DNA of 64,000 nucleotides, taken from contig CP132907.1 of assembly GCA_031446105.1 (NCBI GenBank), positions 806,001 through 870,000 on the forward strand, read 5' to 3'. The notes under the pieces were generated by a model that saw nothing but the letters and a program-made list of their open reading frames with translations, was not told the origin of the DNA and did no database searches. The translations under genes and the position numbers were made by a program. This DNA comes from Arsenophonus sp031446105. GTDB taxonomy: Bacteria > Pseudomonadota > Gammaproteobacteria > Enterobacterales > Enterobacteriaceae. Of this stretch, positions 10,318 to 18,628 are shown one piece after another; position 1 is the stretch's first letter, and the number at the start of each line of letters is the position of its first letter.

Positions 10318-11198
10318 TGAAATTTATTTCTTTTAAAGATTTCATAACATTGATCATTTTTGTATTTTTTTATATATCTAATAAATAAACCGTATTTTGG
10401 TGCAAAAAAGAAAGCAAAAAGAAATATTATAGTTTGTATTATAACAATAATTCCACCTGTAGCCCCGTTTATAAAGTAACTTGCATAAGTACCAAAAGTA
10501 CTAGATATAAATCCAATAATTATTGCAATAAGTAATAATCGATTAAATTGATCTGTAAGTAAGTAAGCTGTTGCTCCAGGTGTAATTACCATTGCAATAA
10601 CAAGTATTGATCCAACTGCTTGTAAAGCAGTAACTGTACATGCAGTTAATAATATAAAAAAAACAATTTTTAATTTTAATGGGTTTAATCCAATAGAACG
10701 AGCATGGTTTTCATCAAAAAATACTACTAATAAATTTTTCCATATAAAAATTAATACAATAAATGAGATTATTGAAATAATCAAGATTTGTATGATATCT
10801 TCATTAGCAATACCCAAAATATTACCAAAAATAATAGTTTGTACATTTACTGATGTGGGATTTAATGAAAGGATTAATAATCCTAAAGCAAAAAATGTAG
10901 AAAAAATAAAACCGATAATCGCATCTTCTTTAAGATTAGAGACATGTCTTATTAAGGCTATTGCCAGTGCAGCTAGAATACCGCTAAAAAATGCACCTAA
11001 AGAATAGGGAATAGAAAGAGCATAAGCTCCAGCGATACCAGGGACAACTGAATGAGAGAGAGCGTCTCCCATTAAAGACCATCCCTTTAACATTAGATAA
11101 GCAGAGAGAAAAGCACAAATTACTCCAACAATACCACTAATTAAAATTGCTTTGACCATATAGTTATATTCAAAAGGTTGTAACAAAAAATTTAACAT
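10314..11198 (-). CDS. sitC: Mn/Fe ABC transporter permease (first)
   Basis: ABC-3 family permease of 294 residues with eight or so membrane helices. It contains the motif LKGWSLMGDALSHSVVPG and a lysine/tyrosine-rich cytoplasmic tail of about 25 residues. It begins 3 bp after the end of sitB and overlaps sitD by 4 bp, so the four genes are read from one message. With SitD it forms the translocation path for the metal delivered by SitA. Confidence 0.94.
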   Translation of the reverse strand: MLNFLLQPFEYNYMVKAILISGIVGVICAFLSAYLMLKGWSLMGDALSHSVVPGIAGAYALSIPYSLGAFFSGILAALAIALIRHVSNLKEDAIIGFIFSTFFALGLLILSLNPTSVNVQTIIFGNILGIANEDIIQILIISIISFIVLIFIWKNLLVVFFDENHARSIGLNPLKLKIVFFILLTACTVTALQAVGSILVIAMVITPGATAYLLTDQFNRLLLIAIIIGFISSTFGTYASYFINGATGGIIVIIQTIIFLFAFFFAPKYGLFIRYIKKYKNDQCYEIFKRNKFQ

Positions 11199-11201
11199 GC
11201 T

Positions 11202-12077
11202 TTATTTTTTTCCTGATTTTTTAACTATAGATATTTCTTCGTGATGTCCATAAAAAACTGCTGCTTTTTCATTATCGGTAATTACAGTTAATGAACGAGG
11301 ATCGTCATCATCATGTAATTCTGCACCAGAAAGATGAATATGTCGTAAAACTCCACCAAAAGCAAGTTGAAGATTTTTTTTTGTAAAAGTAGTTTCAATA
11401 GGACCGCTGGCTAATATTGTGCGATTTACTAAAATGACTTGATCGCAAAATTCAGGAACGCTCCCTAAATTATGAGTAGAAACTAAAATTAAATAACCAT
11501 TGTTACGTAATACACGTAAAAGATCAATAATTGAATTTTCTGTGTTGATGTCTACCCCAGTAAATGGTTCATCTAGTAATAATACTTTTCCTTGTTGAGC
11601 AAGGGCTCGTGCAAGAAATACTCTTTTTTTTTGTCCTCCAGACAGTTGACCTATTTGTCTTTTTTCTAAACCTGTTAAACCAATCCTATTTAATGCATCA
11701 GCAACAATTTTTTTATCTTTTTTAGTTGGGATTTTTAAAATTCCCATTTTTCCATATCTTCCCATCATTACTACATCTGACACTAAAACAGGAAAATTCC
11801 AATCAATTTCCTCAGTTTGTGGTACATAAGAAATAATATTTTTTTGAAGAGCTTTTTTTATTTTGTTGTGATTTAATTCTATAAATCCTTTTGTTGGTTT
11901 TATTAAGCCCATTATTGTTTTAAATAATGTTGATTTTCCGCTACCGTTTATTCCCACTAATGCATAAATTGAACCACCAGTTATATTAAGGTTAGCATCA
12001 TAAATAGCAATATGTGAGTTATTGTATTTGACTGTAATGTTATTGATGATTAAATGAGGTTTGTTGTCATAATTCAT
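11202..12077 (-). CDS. sitB: Mn/Fe ABC transporter ATPase
   Basis: ATP-binding subunit (291 residues). Walker A GINGSGKST at 42-50, the Q-loop region VPQTEEIDWNFP, ABC signature LSGGQKKR, Walker B VLLLDEP and the H-loop STHNLG are all intact. The C-terminal extension carries the histidine/aspartate-rich segment HLSGAELHDDDDPR seen in the Sit/Yfe ATPases. It starts 2 bp after the stop of sitA. It powers import through SitC/SitD. Confidence 0.95.
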   Translation of the reverse strand: MNYDNKPHLIINNITVKYNNSHIAIYDANLNITGGSIYALVGINGSGKSTLFKTIMGLIKPTKGFIELNHNKIKKALQKNIISYVPQTEEIDWNFPVLVSDVVMMGRYGKMGILKIPTKKDKKIVADALNRIGLTGLEKRQIGQLSGGQKKRVFLARALAQQGKVLLLDEPFTGVDINTENSIIDLLRVLRNNGYLILVSTHNLGSVPEFCDQVILVNRTILASGPIETTFTKKNLQLAFGGVLRHIHLSGAELHDDDDPRSLTVITDNEKAAVFYGHHEEISIVKKSGKK

Positions 12078-12079
12078 AA

Positions 12080-12988
12080 TTATTTTCCAAAACCTTTTGC
12101 AATAGTATCAACAGTTGTTTTTAATAGTTCTATATATGTTGGTACTGGACCGGTACTTTTAGATAAAGAATCTACATAAAGTATACCTCCATATTGAGCG
12201 TTTGTTTCTTTGCTAAGTTGTTTTGCTGGTTTATCAGATACGGTACTTTCGCTAAAAACTACAGGAATATTATATTTTTTTATAATATGAATAACTTTAC
12301 GAACTTGTTGTGGAGAAGTTTGTTCTTCAGCATTAATTGGCCATAGATAAGCTTCTTTAAAATTATAATCATGAGCTAGATAACTAAAAGCACCTTCACT
12401 GGTAACTAACCAACGTTTTTCTTTTGGAATTTTTATCAGTCTTTTACGCAATGTTGTATCAAGTTTTTTGATTTTATTAGCATATATTTTTGCATTATTA
12501 TTATATATTTTCATGTTTTGAGGATTATATTTGACAAACGCCTGACGAATATTTTCTATGTATATTAATGCATTTTTTGTAGACATCCAAGCATGAGGAT
12601 TAGGATTGCCTTTGTTCCCTCCTTCTCTAATTGGCATTAATTGTATTCCTTTAGTAATCGTAACAGCGGGAATACTATTTAAATTTTCAAAAAAACGATA
12701 AAACCATTTTTCAAGTCCTAACCCGTTCCATAAAATTAAATCAGCATTATGTGCTTTTAAAATATCTTTTGGGGTTGGTTGATATTCATGAATTTCCGCT
12801 CCTGGTTTTGTAATAGATTGGATATTTGCTGCGTTACCTGCTATATTTTTTGCAATGTCTTGAATAATAGTAAAAGTAGTGACGACAGTAAATTTTTTTG
12901 CATTTACCATTGTATGTATAAAAAATAATGTAATAAAAAATAATAAATTTATATTTTTTTTAAACAAGTTGTTAGATTTTTTTTTCAT
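12080..12988 (-). CDS. sitA: Mn/Fe-binding periplasmic protein
   Basis: Solute-binding protein of cluster A-I (302 residues). A lysine-rich start and a hydrophobic stretch (about 13-28) ending in VNA-KK give a cleavable signal peptide of about 30 residues. The four expected metal ligands fall at H67 (EIHEYQPT), H132 (NPHAW), E198 (SEGAFSY) and D273 (VDSL), the His-His-Glu-Asp set of manganese/iron-binding members such as YfeA. First gene of the operon. The upstream spacer showed no Fur- or MntR-like operator that stands out from the A/T background. The likely cargo is Mn, with Fe as alternative; a Mn-type SodA is encoded at 55 kb. Confidence 0.95.
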   Translation of the reverse strand: MKKKSNNLFKKNINLLFFITLFFIHTMVNAKKFTVVTTFTIIQDIAKNIAGNAANIQSITKPGAEIHEYQPTPKDILKAHNADLILWNGLGLEKWFYRFFENLNSIPAVTITKGIQLMPIREGGNKGNPNPHAWMSTKNALIYIENIRQAFVKYNPQNMKIYNNNAKIYANKIKKLDTTLRKRLIKIPKEKRWLVTSEGAFSYLAHDYNFKEAYLWPINAEEQTSPQQVRKVIHIIKKYNIPVVFSESTVSDKPAKQLSKETNAQYGGILYVDSLSKSTGPVPTYIELLKTTVDTIAKGFGK

Positions 12989-13534
12989 AAATATTTTTTG
13001 AATTTAAAAAATAATATTTTATAAAAATTATATAAAAATATATGATGTATATATTAATAAATTATACATTATTTTTTAAAATAAATTATATTTAATTTTT
13101 ATATTATGATATTTTCTTTTTTATTTATTAGATATTAAAATTATTTTGAGTACACTATTTTTAGTATTTTTTTGTAATTAAAATTTAATAAGTTTTTTTT
13201 AAATGATTTCGAAATTTTATAAAATAAATATGGAAAAAAAAATCATTTATTAAAATATACTAAATATAAAAATATTTTTAGTTAAAATAAAATCAAAGAA
13301 AATATAAAAATTTTATTAAAAATAAATTGTATTTATAAAAAAAGAAATGATAAGAATTAAGTTTATTTTTATAGAGTTTATTAATGCATTATAAAATATA
13401 TTTTTTATAATTAAATAATATGCTATAAATACTATAAAATAATCTATATGAATTATAAAAAAATATTTTTTTATATTTTTACATTAGATTATGAATCTTT
13501 CTATGACTCATTATTGTAAAATAAGGGATTTTCA
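12989..13534. other. Divergent promoter spacer sitA-thrS
   Basis: About 0.55 kb of A/T-rich sequence between the divergent sit operon and thrS. It must carry promoters for both. I could not assign boxes with confidence. The last 50 bp before thrS is less A/T-rich and includes a purine-rich ribosome binding site (aaggga). Confidence 0.7.
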
Positions 13535-15466
13535 ATGCCAATTATTACTCTTGTTAATGGTGATCAACGTAAATATAAAGATTCTATTTCAGTTATAGAT
13601 ATTGCTAATGATATCAGTATAATCCTTTCAAAAGAATGTATTGGTGGTCTTGTGAATGGTAAACTTGTTGATACTAATTATATTATTGATAAAAATTCTA
13701 AAGTATTGATTATTACAAGTAAAGATCAAGAAGGATTAAAAATTATTCGTCATTCATGTGTTTTTTTGCTAGGACAGGCTATAAAACAATTATGGCCTAG
13801 TATTAAGATGGGTAGTTATAATACCATAAAAAATGGTTTTTATTATGATGTTGATCTTGAGCATACTTTAATAGAAGAGGATTTAGAAAAAATTGAAAAC
13901 AGAATGAATGAATTAGTAAAAAAAAAATATAATATAATAAAAAAACAAGTTAGTTGGCAAGAAGCAAAAAATATTTTTTTAGATAGAAATGAAAATTATA
14001 AAATTGAATTTTTAGAAGCAAATTATAATAAAAATAGTTATTTAAAAGTTTCTTATTATCAAGAATATGTTGATATTTCCGATTTTCCTGATATACCTAA
14101 TATATATTTTTGTAATTATTTCAAGATACAAAAAGTATCTGGAGCCTACTGGTGTGGTAATAAAAATAATAAAATGTTACAAAGAATTTATGGGACAGTT
14201 TGGTCTACTCAAAAAGAATTAGATTTTTATTTATTATCTTTAAAAGAAGCAAAAAAAAGAGATCATCGTACAATTGCTAAAGTACTTGATCTATATCATA
14301 TGCAAGATGAAGCGCCAGGTATGACATTTTGGCATAATAATGGGTGGATTATATTTCTTGAATTAAAAAAAATGATTCGTAGTAAATTGCGTGAGTATCA
14401 GTATGAAGAAGTTAAAACTCCCTTGATGATGGATCGTATGCTTTGGAGAAAAACAGGTCATTGGGAAAATTATAAAGAAAATATGTTTGTTACTTCTTCT
14501 GAAAATCGTCAATATTGTATAAAACCTATGAATTGTCCAGAACATGTACAAATTTTTAATCAAGGATTAAAATCTTATCGTGATTTACCATTGCGTATGG
14601 CAGAATTTGGAAGTTGTCATCGTAATGAGCCATCAGGTTCTTTACATGGTTTAATGCGAGTTCGTGGTTTTACTCAAGATGATGCTCATATTTTTTGTAC
14701 TGAAAATCAAATTGTAGACGAAATAAAAAAATGTATTAAAATGATTTATGATATTTATGCAATATTTGGATTTAAAAAAATTGCAGTTAAGTTATCTACT
14801 CGACCAAAAAAACGTATAGGAAACGATATACAATGGGATCGTGCAGAATTAGATCTTGCTCAAGCATTAGAAAATATCCCATTTACTTATCAAAAAGGAG
14901 AAGGTGCATTTTATGGTCCTAAAATTGAATTTACTCTTTATGATTATTTAGATCGAGCATGGCAATGTGGTACAATACAACTTGATTTTTCTTTACCTAA
15001 TTTTTTAAATGCTTTTTATATTGACGAAAATAATGAACGTAAAAATCCTGTAATGATCCATCGTGCTGTTTTAGGTTCACTTGAACGTTTTATTGGAATT
15101 TTAACTGAGCAATATGGCGGTCTTTATCCAACATGGTTAGCACCATTACAAATTATTATACTTAATATTACAAATCAACAGATTGATTTTGTAAAAAAAC
15201 TACTAAAAATATTGTGTAATGTCGGTATTCGTGTAAAAGCAGATTTACGAAATGAAAAAATAGGTTTTAAAATTCGTGAGCATACTTTGCGTCGTGTACC
15301 TTATATGTTAATCTGTGGTGATAAAGAAGTAAAATTAAAACAAGTATCTATTCGAACTTGTAGTGGAAAAAATTTAGGAACATTTGATATTATAGAATTT
15401 AAAAAAAGAGTTCTTCATGAAATTAAAACTCGTAGTATTTATCAATTGGAGGAAATAAGATATTAA
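13535..15466 (+). CDS. thrS: Threonyl-tRNA synthetase with degraded editing site
   Basis: Charges tRNA-Thr. The 643 residues align with E. coli ThrRS (642) without large gaps. Order is TGS domain (1-62), editing domain (about 63-224), class II catalytic core (about 240-530) and anticodon-binding domain (about 535-643). The catalytic zinc ligands are kept in the MNCPEHV, DDAHIF and MIHRAVL segments, so aminoacylation should work. In the editing domain E. coli H77 is F77, C182 is S182 and H186 is D186; only H73 remains. Serine misactivated on tRNA-Thr is therefore probably not hydrolysed. Its stop codon overlaps the infC start. It heads the translation operon as in E. coli. Confidence 0.97.
   Translation: MPIITLVNGDQRKYKDSISVIDIANDISIILSKECIGGLVNGKLVDTNYIIDKNSKVLIITSKDQEGLKIIRHSCVFLLGQAIKQLWPSIKMGSYNTIKNGFYYDVDLEHTLIEEDLEKIENRMNELVKKKYNIIKKQVSWQEAKNIFLDRNENYKIEFLEANYNKNSYLKVSYYQEYVDISDFPDIPNIYFCNYFKIQKVSGAYWCGNKNNKMLQRIYGTVWSTQKELDFYLLSLKEAKKRDHRTIAKVLDLYHMQDEAPGMTFWHNNGWIIFLELKKMIRSKLREYQYEEVKTPLMMDRMLWRKTGHWENYKENMFVTSSENRQYCIKPMNCPEHVQIFNQGLKSYRDLPLRMAEFGSCHRNEPSGSLHGLMRVRGFTQDDAHIFCTENQIVDEIKKCIKMIYDIYAIFGFKKIAVKLSTRPKKRIGNDIQWDRAELDLAQALENIPFTYQKGEGAFYGPKIEFTLYDYLDRAWQCGTIQLDFSLPNFLNAFYIDENNERKNPVMIHRAVLGSLERFIGILTEQYGGLYPTWLAPLQIIILNITNQQIDFVKKLLKILCNVGIRVKADLRNEKIGFKIREHTLRRVPYMLICGDKEVKLKQVSIRTCSGKNLGTFDIIEFKKRVLHEIKTRSIYQLEEIRY
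15448..15464 (+). promoter_or_regulatory. infC ribosome binding site and AUU start
   Basis: A strong Shine-Dalgarno (ggagga, 15448-15453) lies 8 bp before an ATT codon at 15462-15464, inside the thrS 3' end. The codons that follow ATT encode K-V-G-R-R, aligning with the K-G-G-K-R that follows the AUU start in E. coli infC. This pairing of strong SD and AUU is the basis of IF3 autoregulation in E. coli. Confidence 0.85.
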
Positions 15467-15998
15467 AGTTGGAAGAAGAATGCAAACGATTCGTCAAAAT
15501 CGTATCAATACGGAGATTAAAGCTCCTTTAGTTCGTTTAAATGATGTTAATAACAAACAACTTGGTCTTTTTAGCTTAAAAGAAGCGCTTTTAAAAGCTG
15601 ATCAAGCCGGTTTTGATTTAGTGGAAATTAGCCCCAATGCTGATCCACCAGTTTGTCGTATTATGGATTATGGAAAATTTCTTTATGAAAAAAATAAATT
15701 ACTAAAAGAGCAGAAAAAAAAACAAAAAGTAATTCAATTAAAAGAAATTAAATTCCGTCCTGGAACAGATGAAGCTGATTATCAAGTAAAATTACGTAAT
15801 CTTATGCGATTTTTGGATAGTGGTGATAAAGTAAAAATTACTGTACGTTTTCGTGGGCGTGAAATTGTTCATCAAAAGATTGGTATTAATATGTTAAATC
15901 GAATAAAAAATGATTTAAATGAATTTTCTGTTGTTGAATTTTTTTCAACAAAAATAGAATCTCGTCAAATGATTATGGTTTTAGTTCCTAAAAAATAA
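15462..15998 (+). CDS. infC: Translation initiation factor IF-3 (AUU start)
   Basis: IF3 binds the 30S subunit, checks the start codon and blocks premature joining of 50S. Starting at the ATT at 15462 gives 178 residues (E. coli 180) and extends the homology six codons upstream of the first ATG at 15480. The N-domain (VEISPNADPPVCRIMDYGKFLYE), linker of lysines, and C-domain (FRPGTDEADYQVKLRNL, KITVRFRGRE) are intact. The start overlaps the thrS stop (ATTAA). In E. coli the AUU start is discriminated against by IF3 itself, giving negative feedback; the same arrangement is visible here. Confidence 0.95.
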   Translation: MKVGRRMQTIRQNRINTEIKAPLVRLNDVNNKQLGLFSLKEALLKADQAGFDLVEISPNADPPVCRIMDYGKFLYEKNKLLKEQKKKQKVIQLKEIKFRPGTDEADYQVKLRNLMRFLDSGDKVKITVRFRGREIVHQKIGINMLNRIKNDLNEFSVVEFFSTKIESRQMIMVLVPKK

Positions 15999-16068
15999 TT
16001 TTTTTAGATAAATATCAATAAATCAAGGTATATATTGATATGATTAATTACGTTTAATGGATGTTAAA

Positions 16069-16269
16069 ATGCCAAAAATGAAAACAGTGCGTAGCGTAGC
16101 AAAACGTTTTAAAAAAACTGCAAAAGGTAATAATTTTAAACATAAGAAGGCTAATCTTCGTCATATTTTAACTAAAAAATCAACTAAGCGTAAACGTCAT
16201 TTGCGAGTAAAAACTTTGGTATCAAAAGGTGATTTAAATTTAATTATTACATCTTTACCATATGTATAA
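16069..16269 (+). CDS. rpmI: 50S ribosomal protein L35
   Basis: L35, 66 residues, very basic, matching E. coli L35 from MPKMKTVR to the LPYV terminus. I chose the ATG at 16069 rather than the in-frame ATG at 16057, because homology begins exactly at MPK and the upstream codons (ATGGAT) overlap the expected ribosome binding region. It sits between infC and rplT as in E. coli, where L20 represses this message; no operator structure could be assigned here by eye. Confidence 0.96.
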   Translation: MPKMKTVRSVAKRFKKTAKGNNFKHKKANLRHILTKKSTKRKRHLRVKTLVSKGDLNLIITSLPYV

Positions 16270-16337
16270 TTTTTGATTATTAGCTTAAAATTTATTAAAA
16301 TTTTATTTTTTTGAAGAGATAAATTAGGGAAATTAAA

Positions 16338-16700
16338 ATGGCTCATGTAAAAAGAGGTGTAGTAGTTAGAGCTCGTCATAAAAAAATATTAAAGCAAGCA
16401 AAAGGTTATTATGGTCTTCGATCACGTGTTTATAAAATTGCTTTACAAGCAGTAATTAAAGCAGGACAATATGCTTACCGTGATCGTCGTCAGCGTAAGC
16501 GACAATTTCGTAAATTATGGATTTTGCGTATTAATGCTGCTGCAAGACAGCACGGTTTGTCTTATAGTTCTTTTATAAATGGTTTAAAAAGATCCTCTAT
16601 TGAAATTGATCGTAAGATATTATCTGATATTGCTATTTTTGATAAAATGGGATTTTTAGGGTTAATTACAAAAGCAAAAACTGCATTAAAAGAAATATAG
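16338..16700 (+). CDS. rplT: 50S ribosomal protein L20
   Basis: L20, an early assembly protein of the large subunit and, in E. coli, translational repressor of rpmI-rplT. The 120 residues (E. coli 118) start MAHVKRGVVVRARHKK, continue through YRDRRQRKRQFRKLWI and end with the globular C-domain including FDKMGFLGLITKAK. Clear ribosome binding site (agggaaatt) before the ATG. 68 bp after rpmI. Confidence 0.97.
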   Translation: MAHVKRGVVVRARHKKILKQAKGYYGLRSRVYKIALQAVIKAGQYAYRDRRQRKRQFRKLWILRINAAARQHGLSYSSFINGLKRSSIEIDRKILSDIAIFDKMGFLGLITKAKTALKEI

Positions 16701-17630
16701 AATAATTATTTTTCTTTTTTGTGTATTTATTTCTATTTTTTTATTTATTTTTTTAAAAAAGTTGTTTTTTAAAATATATAAATTTCTATTTTTTTTAATT
16801 ATTTTTGTTTTCTATATCTAAATTAAAAAAATTTATTTTTAAAAATTTAAAAAATATTATAAATATATAATGTCTGTTATGTAATATATAAAAGACAATA
16901 TTAAAAAATTTAAAATTTATTAAAATAAATTTTAAAAAAATAACATTTTTAATGACAAAATTTTTTATTTTTTATAAAATTTTTTAAAAATAATTAAATA
17001 ATTAAAAAATAAAAAATTTTATTTTATGTAAGAATAAAAAAGTAATTTAAAATTACATATTTTTTAATATAAAAAGATTTAGTTTATGTTTTTAGATAAT
17101 TAAAAATTTTTATATAGTATTTATTGTTTTAATAATTTAGTTTTTATATAATTCTTATGAAAATAATAATTATTTTTTCAAAAAATTATTTTATTTAATA
17201 AAATTTTATTAAAATTTTATTGATTTTTAAAGTTAAAAACCATTTATTTAAAAATTGATTTTAAAAATAATTTAAATTACTTTATCAATTTTCTCATGCA
17301 GAATTATAAATTCTCATCTATAAAATTCTTTTTAATAAAAAATATTAATAATCTAAAAAATTAAAAGCTATTATGTTGTTTTAAATAAAAAAATTCTTAA
17401 AATTAAATTTATTTAAATATAAGTCTATTAATTTAATAGAGATGCATGATATTTGTGTACAAAAAAAACTTAAAAACAATCAATTAACTCAATGTATTAA
17501 ATAAACAATTATTTTACACGTTAAAAATAATATGCATATTTTATAAAAAAATTATTCTTGATTAAAGAGTAACTTTTAATTTTATTTAAAAAAATAATTT
17601 TAATAAAAATATTAAGAACATGAGGGAATA
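16701..17630. other. A/T-rich spacer rplT-pheS
   Basis: About 0.93 kb. In E. coli this interval is short and carries the pheM leader peptide and its attenuator. I found no phenylalanine-rich short ORF and no terminator/antiterminator pair, so attenuation of pheST appears to be lost. Otherwise featureless. Confidence 0.65.
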
Positions 17631-18614
17631 ATGTTACAACTTACTGAGTTAGTTGCAAAGGCAAAAAAATCTATAGAAAAAACTCAAAATCTTGCTGCTT
17701 TAGATTCAGTACGTGTTGAGTTTTTAGGAAAAAGTGGTTATTTAAAATCAATATTATCTAAGTTGCAAAATTTATCAGAAGACGAGAAATTATCAGTAAC
17801 TATAAAAATTCATCAAATTAAAAATAAAATAAAAAAATTATTAAAGATTCGAAAAAATCAGTTAGAGAATAATATTCTAAATAATCAATTATTTTCTGAA
17901 AGTATAGATGTTTCGTTACCTGGTCGATTTAGCAAAAATGGTAATTTACATCCAGTAAATCAAACAATTGAAATCATTGAAGAATGGTTTATTGCACTTG
18001 GTTTTACTGTTGTGTCTGGTTTTGAAGTAGAAGATGATTATCATAATTTTGATGCTTTAAATATTCCAATTTATCATCCTTCCCGTATTTCACATGATAC
18101 TTTTTGGTTTAATGATAGTTTTTTGTTAAGAACACAAACTTCTGGTATGCAAATTCGAGTAATGAAAAGAAAACGTCCTCCTATGCGTATTATCACATCT
18201 GGTCGTGTATATCGCAATGATTACGATCAAACACATACTCCAATGTTTCATCAAACAGAAGGTTTAATTATTGACAAAAATATCAATTTCAGTCATTTAA
18301 AAGATACATTAAACGTTTTTTTGAATTATTTTTTTGAAGAAAAAATTCAAGTGCGTTTTCGATCTTCATATTTTCCATTTACTGAGCCTTCTGCCGAAGT
18401 TGATGTAATGGGTAGTAATGGTAAATGGTTAGAAGTATTAGGTTGTGGTATGGTACATCCAAATGTATTGCGTAATGTTAATATCAATCATAATATATAT
18501 ACAGGTTTTGCTTTTGGTATAGGAATAGAACGTTTAACAATGTTAAGGTATAAGATAACTGATTCACGCATATTTTTTGAAAATGATCTTCGTTTTCTTA
18601 AACAATTTAAATAA
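17631..18614 (+). CDS. pheS: Phenylalanyl-tRNA synthetase alpha subunit
   Basis: Catalytic alpha subunit of the alpha2-beta2 PheRS. The 327 residues equal the E. coli length. An N-terminal coiled coil (about 1-85) binds tRNA. The class II core follows, with the FDALNIP..HP motif 2 region, LLRTQTSGMQIRVM, GRVYRNDYDQTHTPMFHQ and the motif 3 FAFGIGIERLTMLRY. The C-terminus ends in ENDLRFLKQF as in E. coli. Good ribosome binding site (gaggg). 14 bp separate it from pheT, so the two subunits are cotranscribed. Confidence 0.97.
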   Translation: MLQLTELVAKAKKSIEKTQNLAALDSVRVEFLGKSGYLKSILSKLQNLSEDEKLSVTIKIHQIKNKIKKLLKIRKNQLENNILNNQLFSESIDVSLPGRFSKNGNLHPVNQTIEIIEEWFIALGFTVVSGFEVEDDYHNFDALNIPIYHPSRISHDTFWFNDSFLLRTQTSGMQIRVMKRKRPPMRIITSGRVYRNDYDQTHTPMFHQTEGLIIDKNINFSHLKDTLNVFLNYFFEEKIQVRFRSSYFPFTEPSAEVDVMGSNGKWLEVLGCGMVHPNVLRNVNINHNIYTGFAFGIGIERLTMLRYKITDSRIFFENDLRFLKQFK

Positions 18615-18628
18615 AATAGGATTATTAA

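Noticed and set aside
12989..13100. Fur or MntR operator upstream of sitA
   Set aside because: No imperfect palindrome resembling GATAATGATAATCATTATC stands out from the A/T background.
16701..17630. pheM leader peptide/attenuator before pheS
   Set aside because: No short Phe-rich ORF and no terminator/antiterminator pair could be found.
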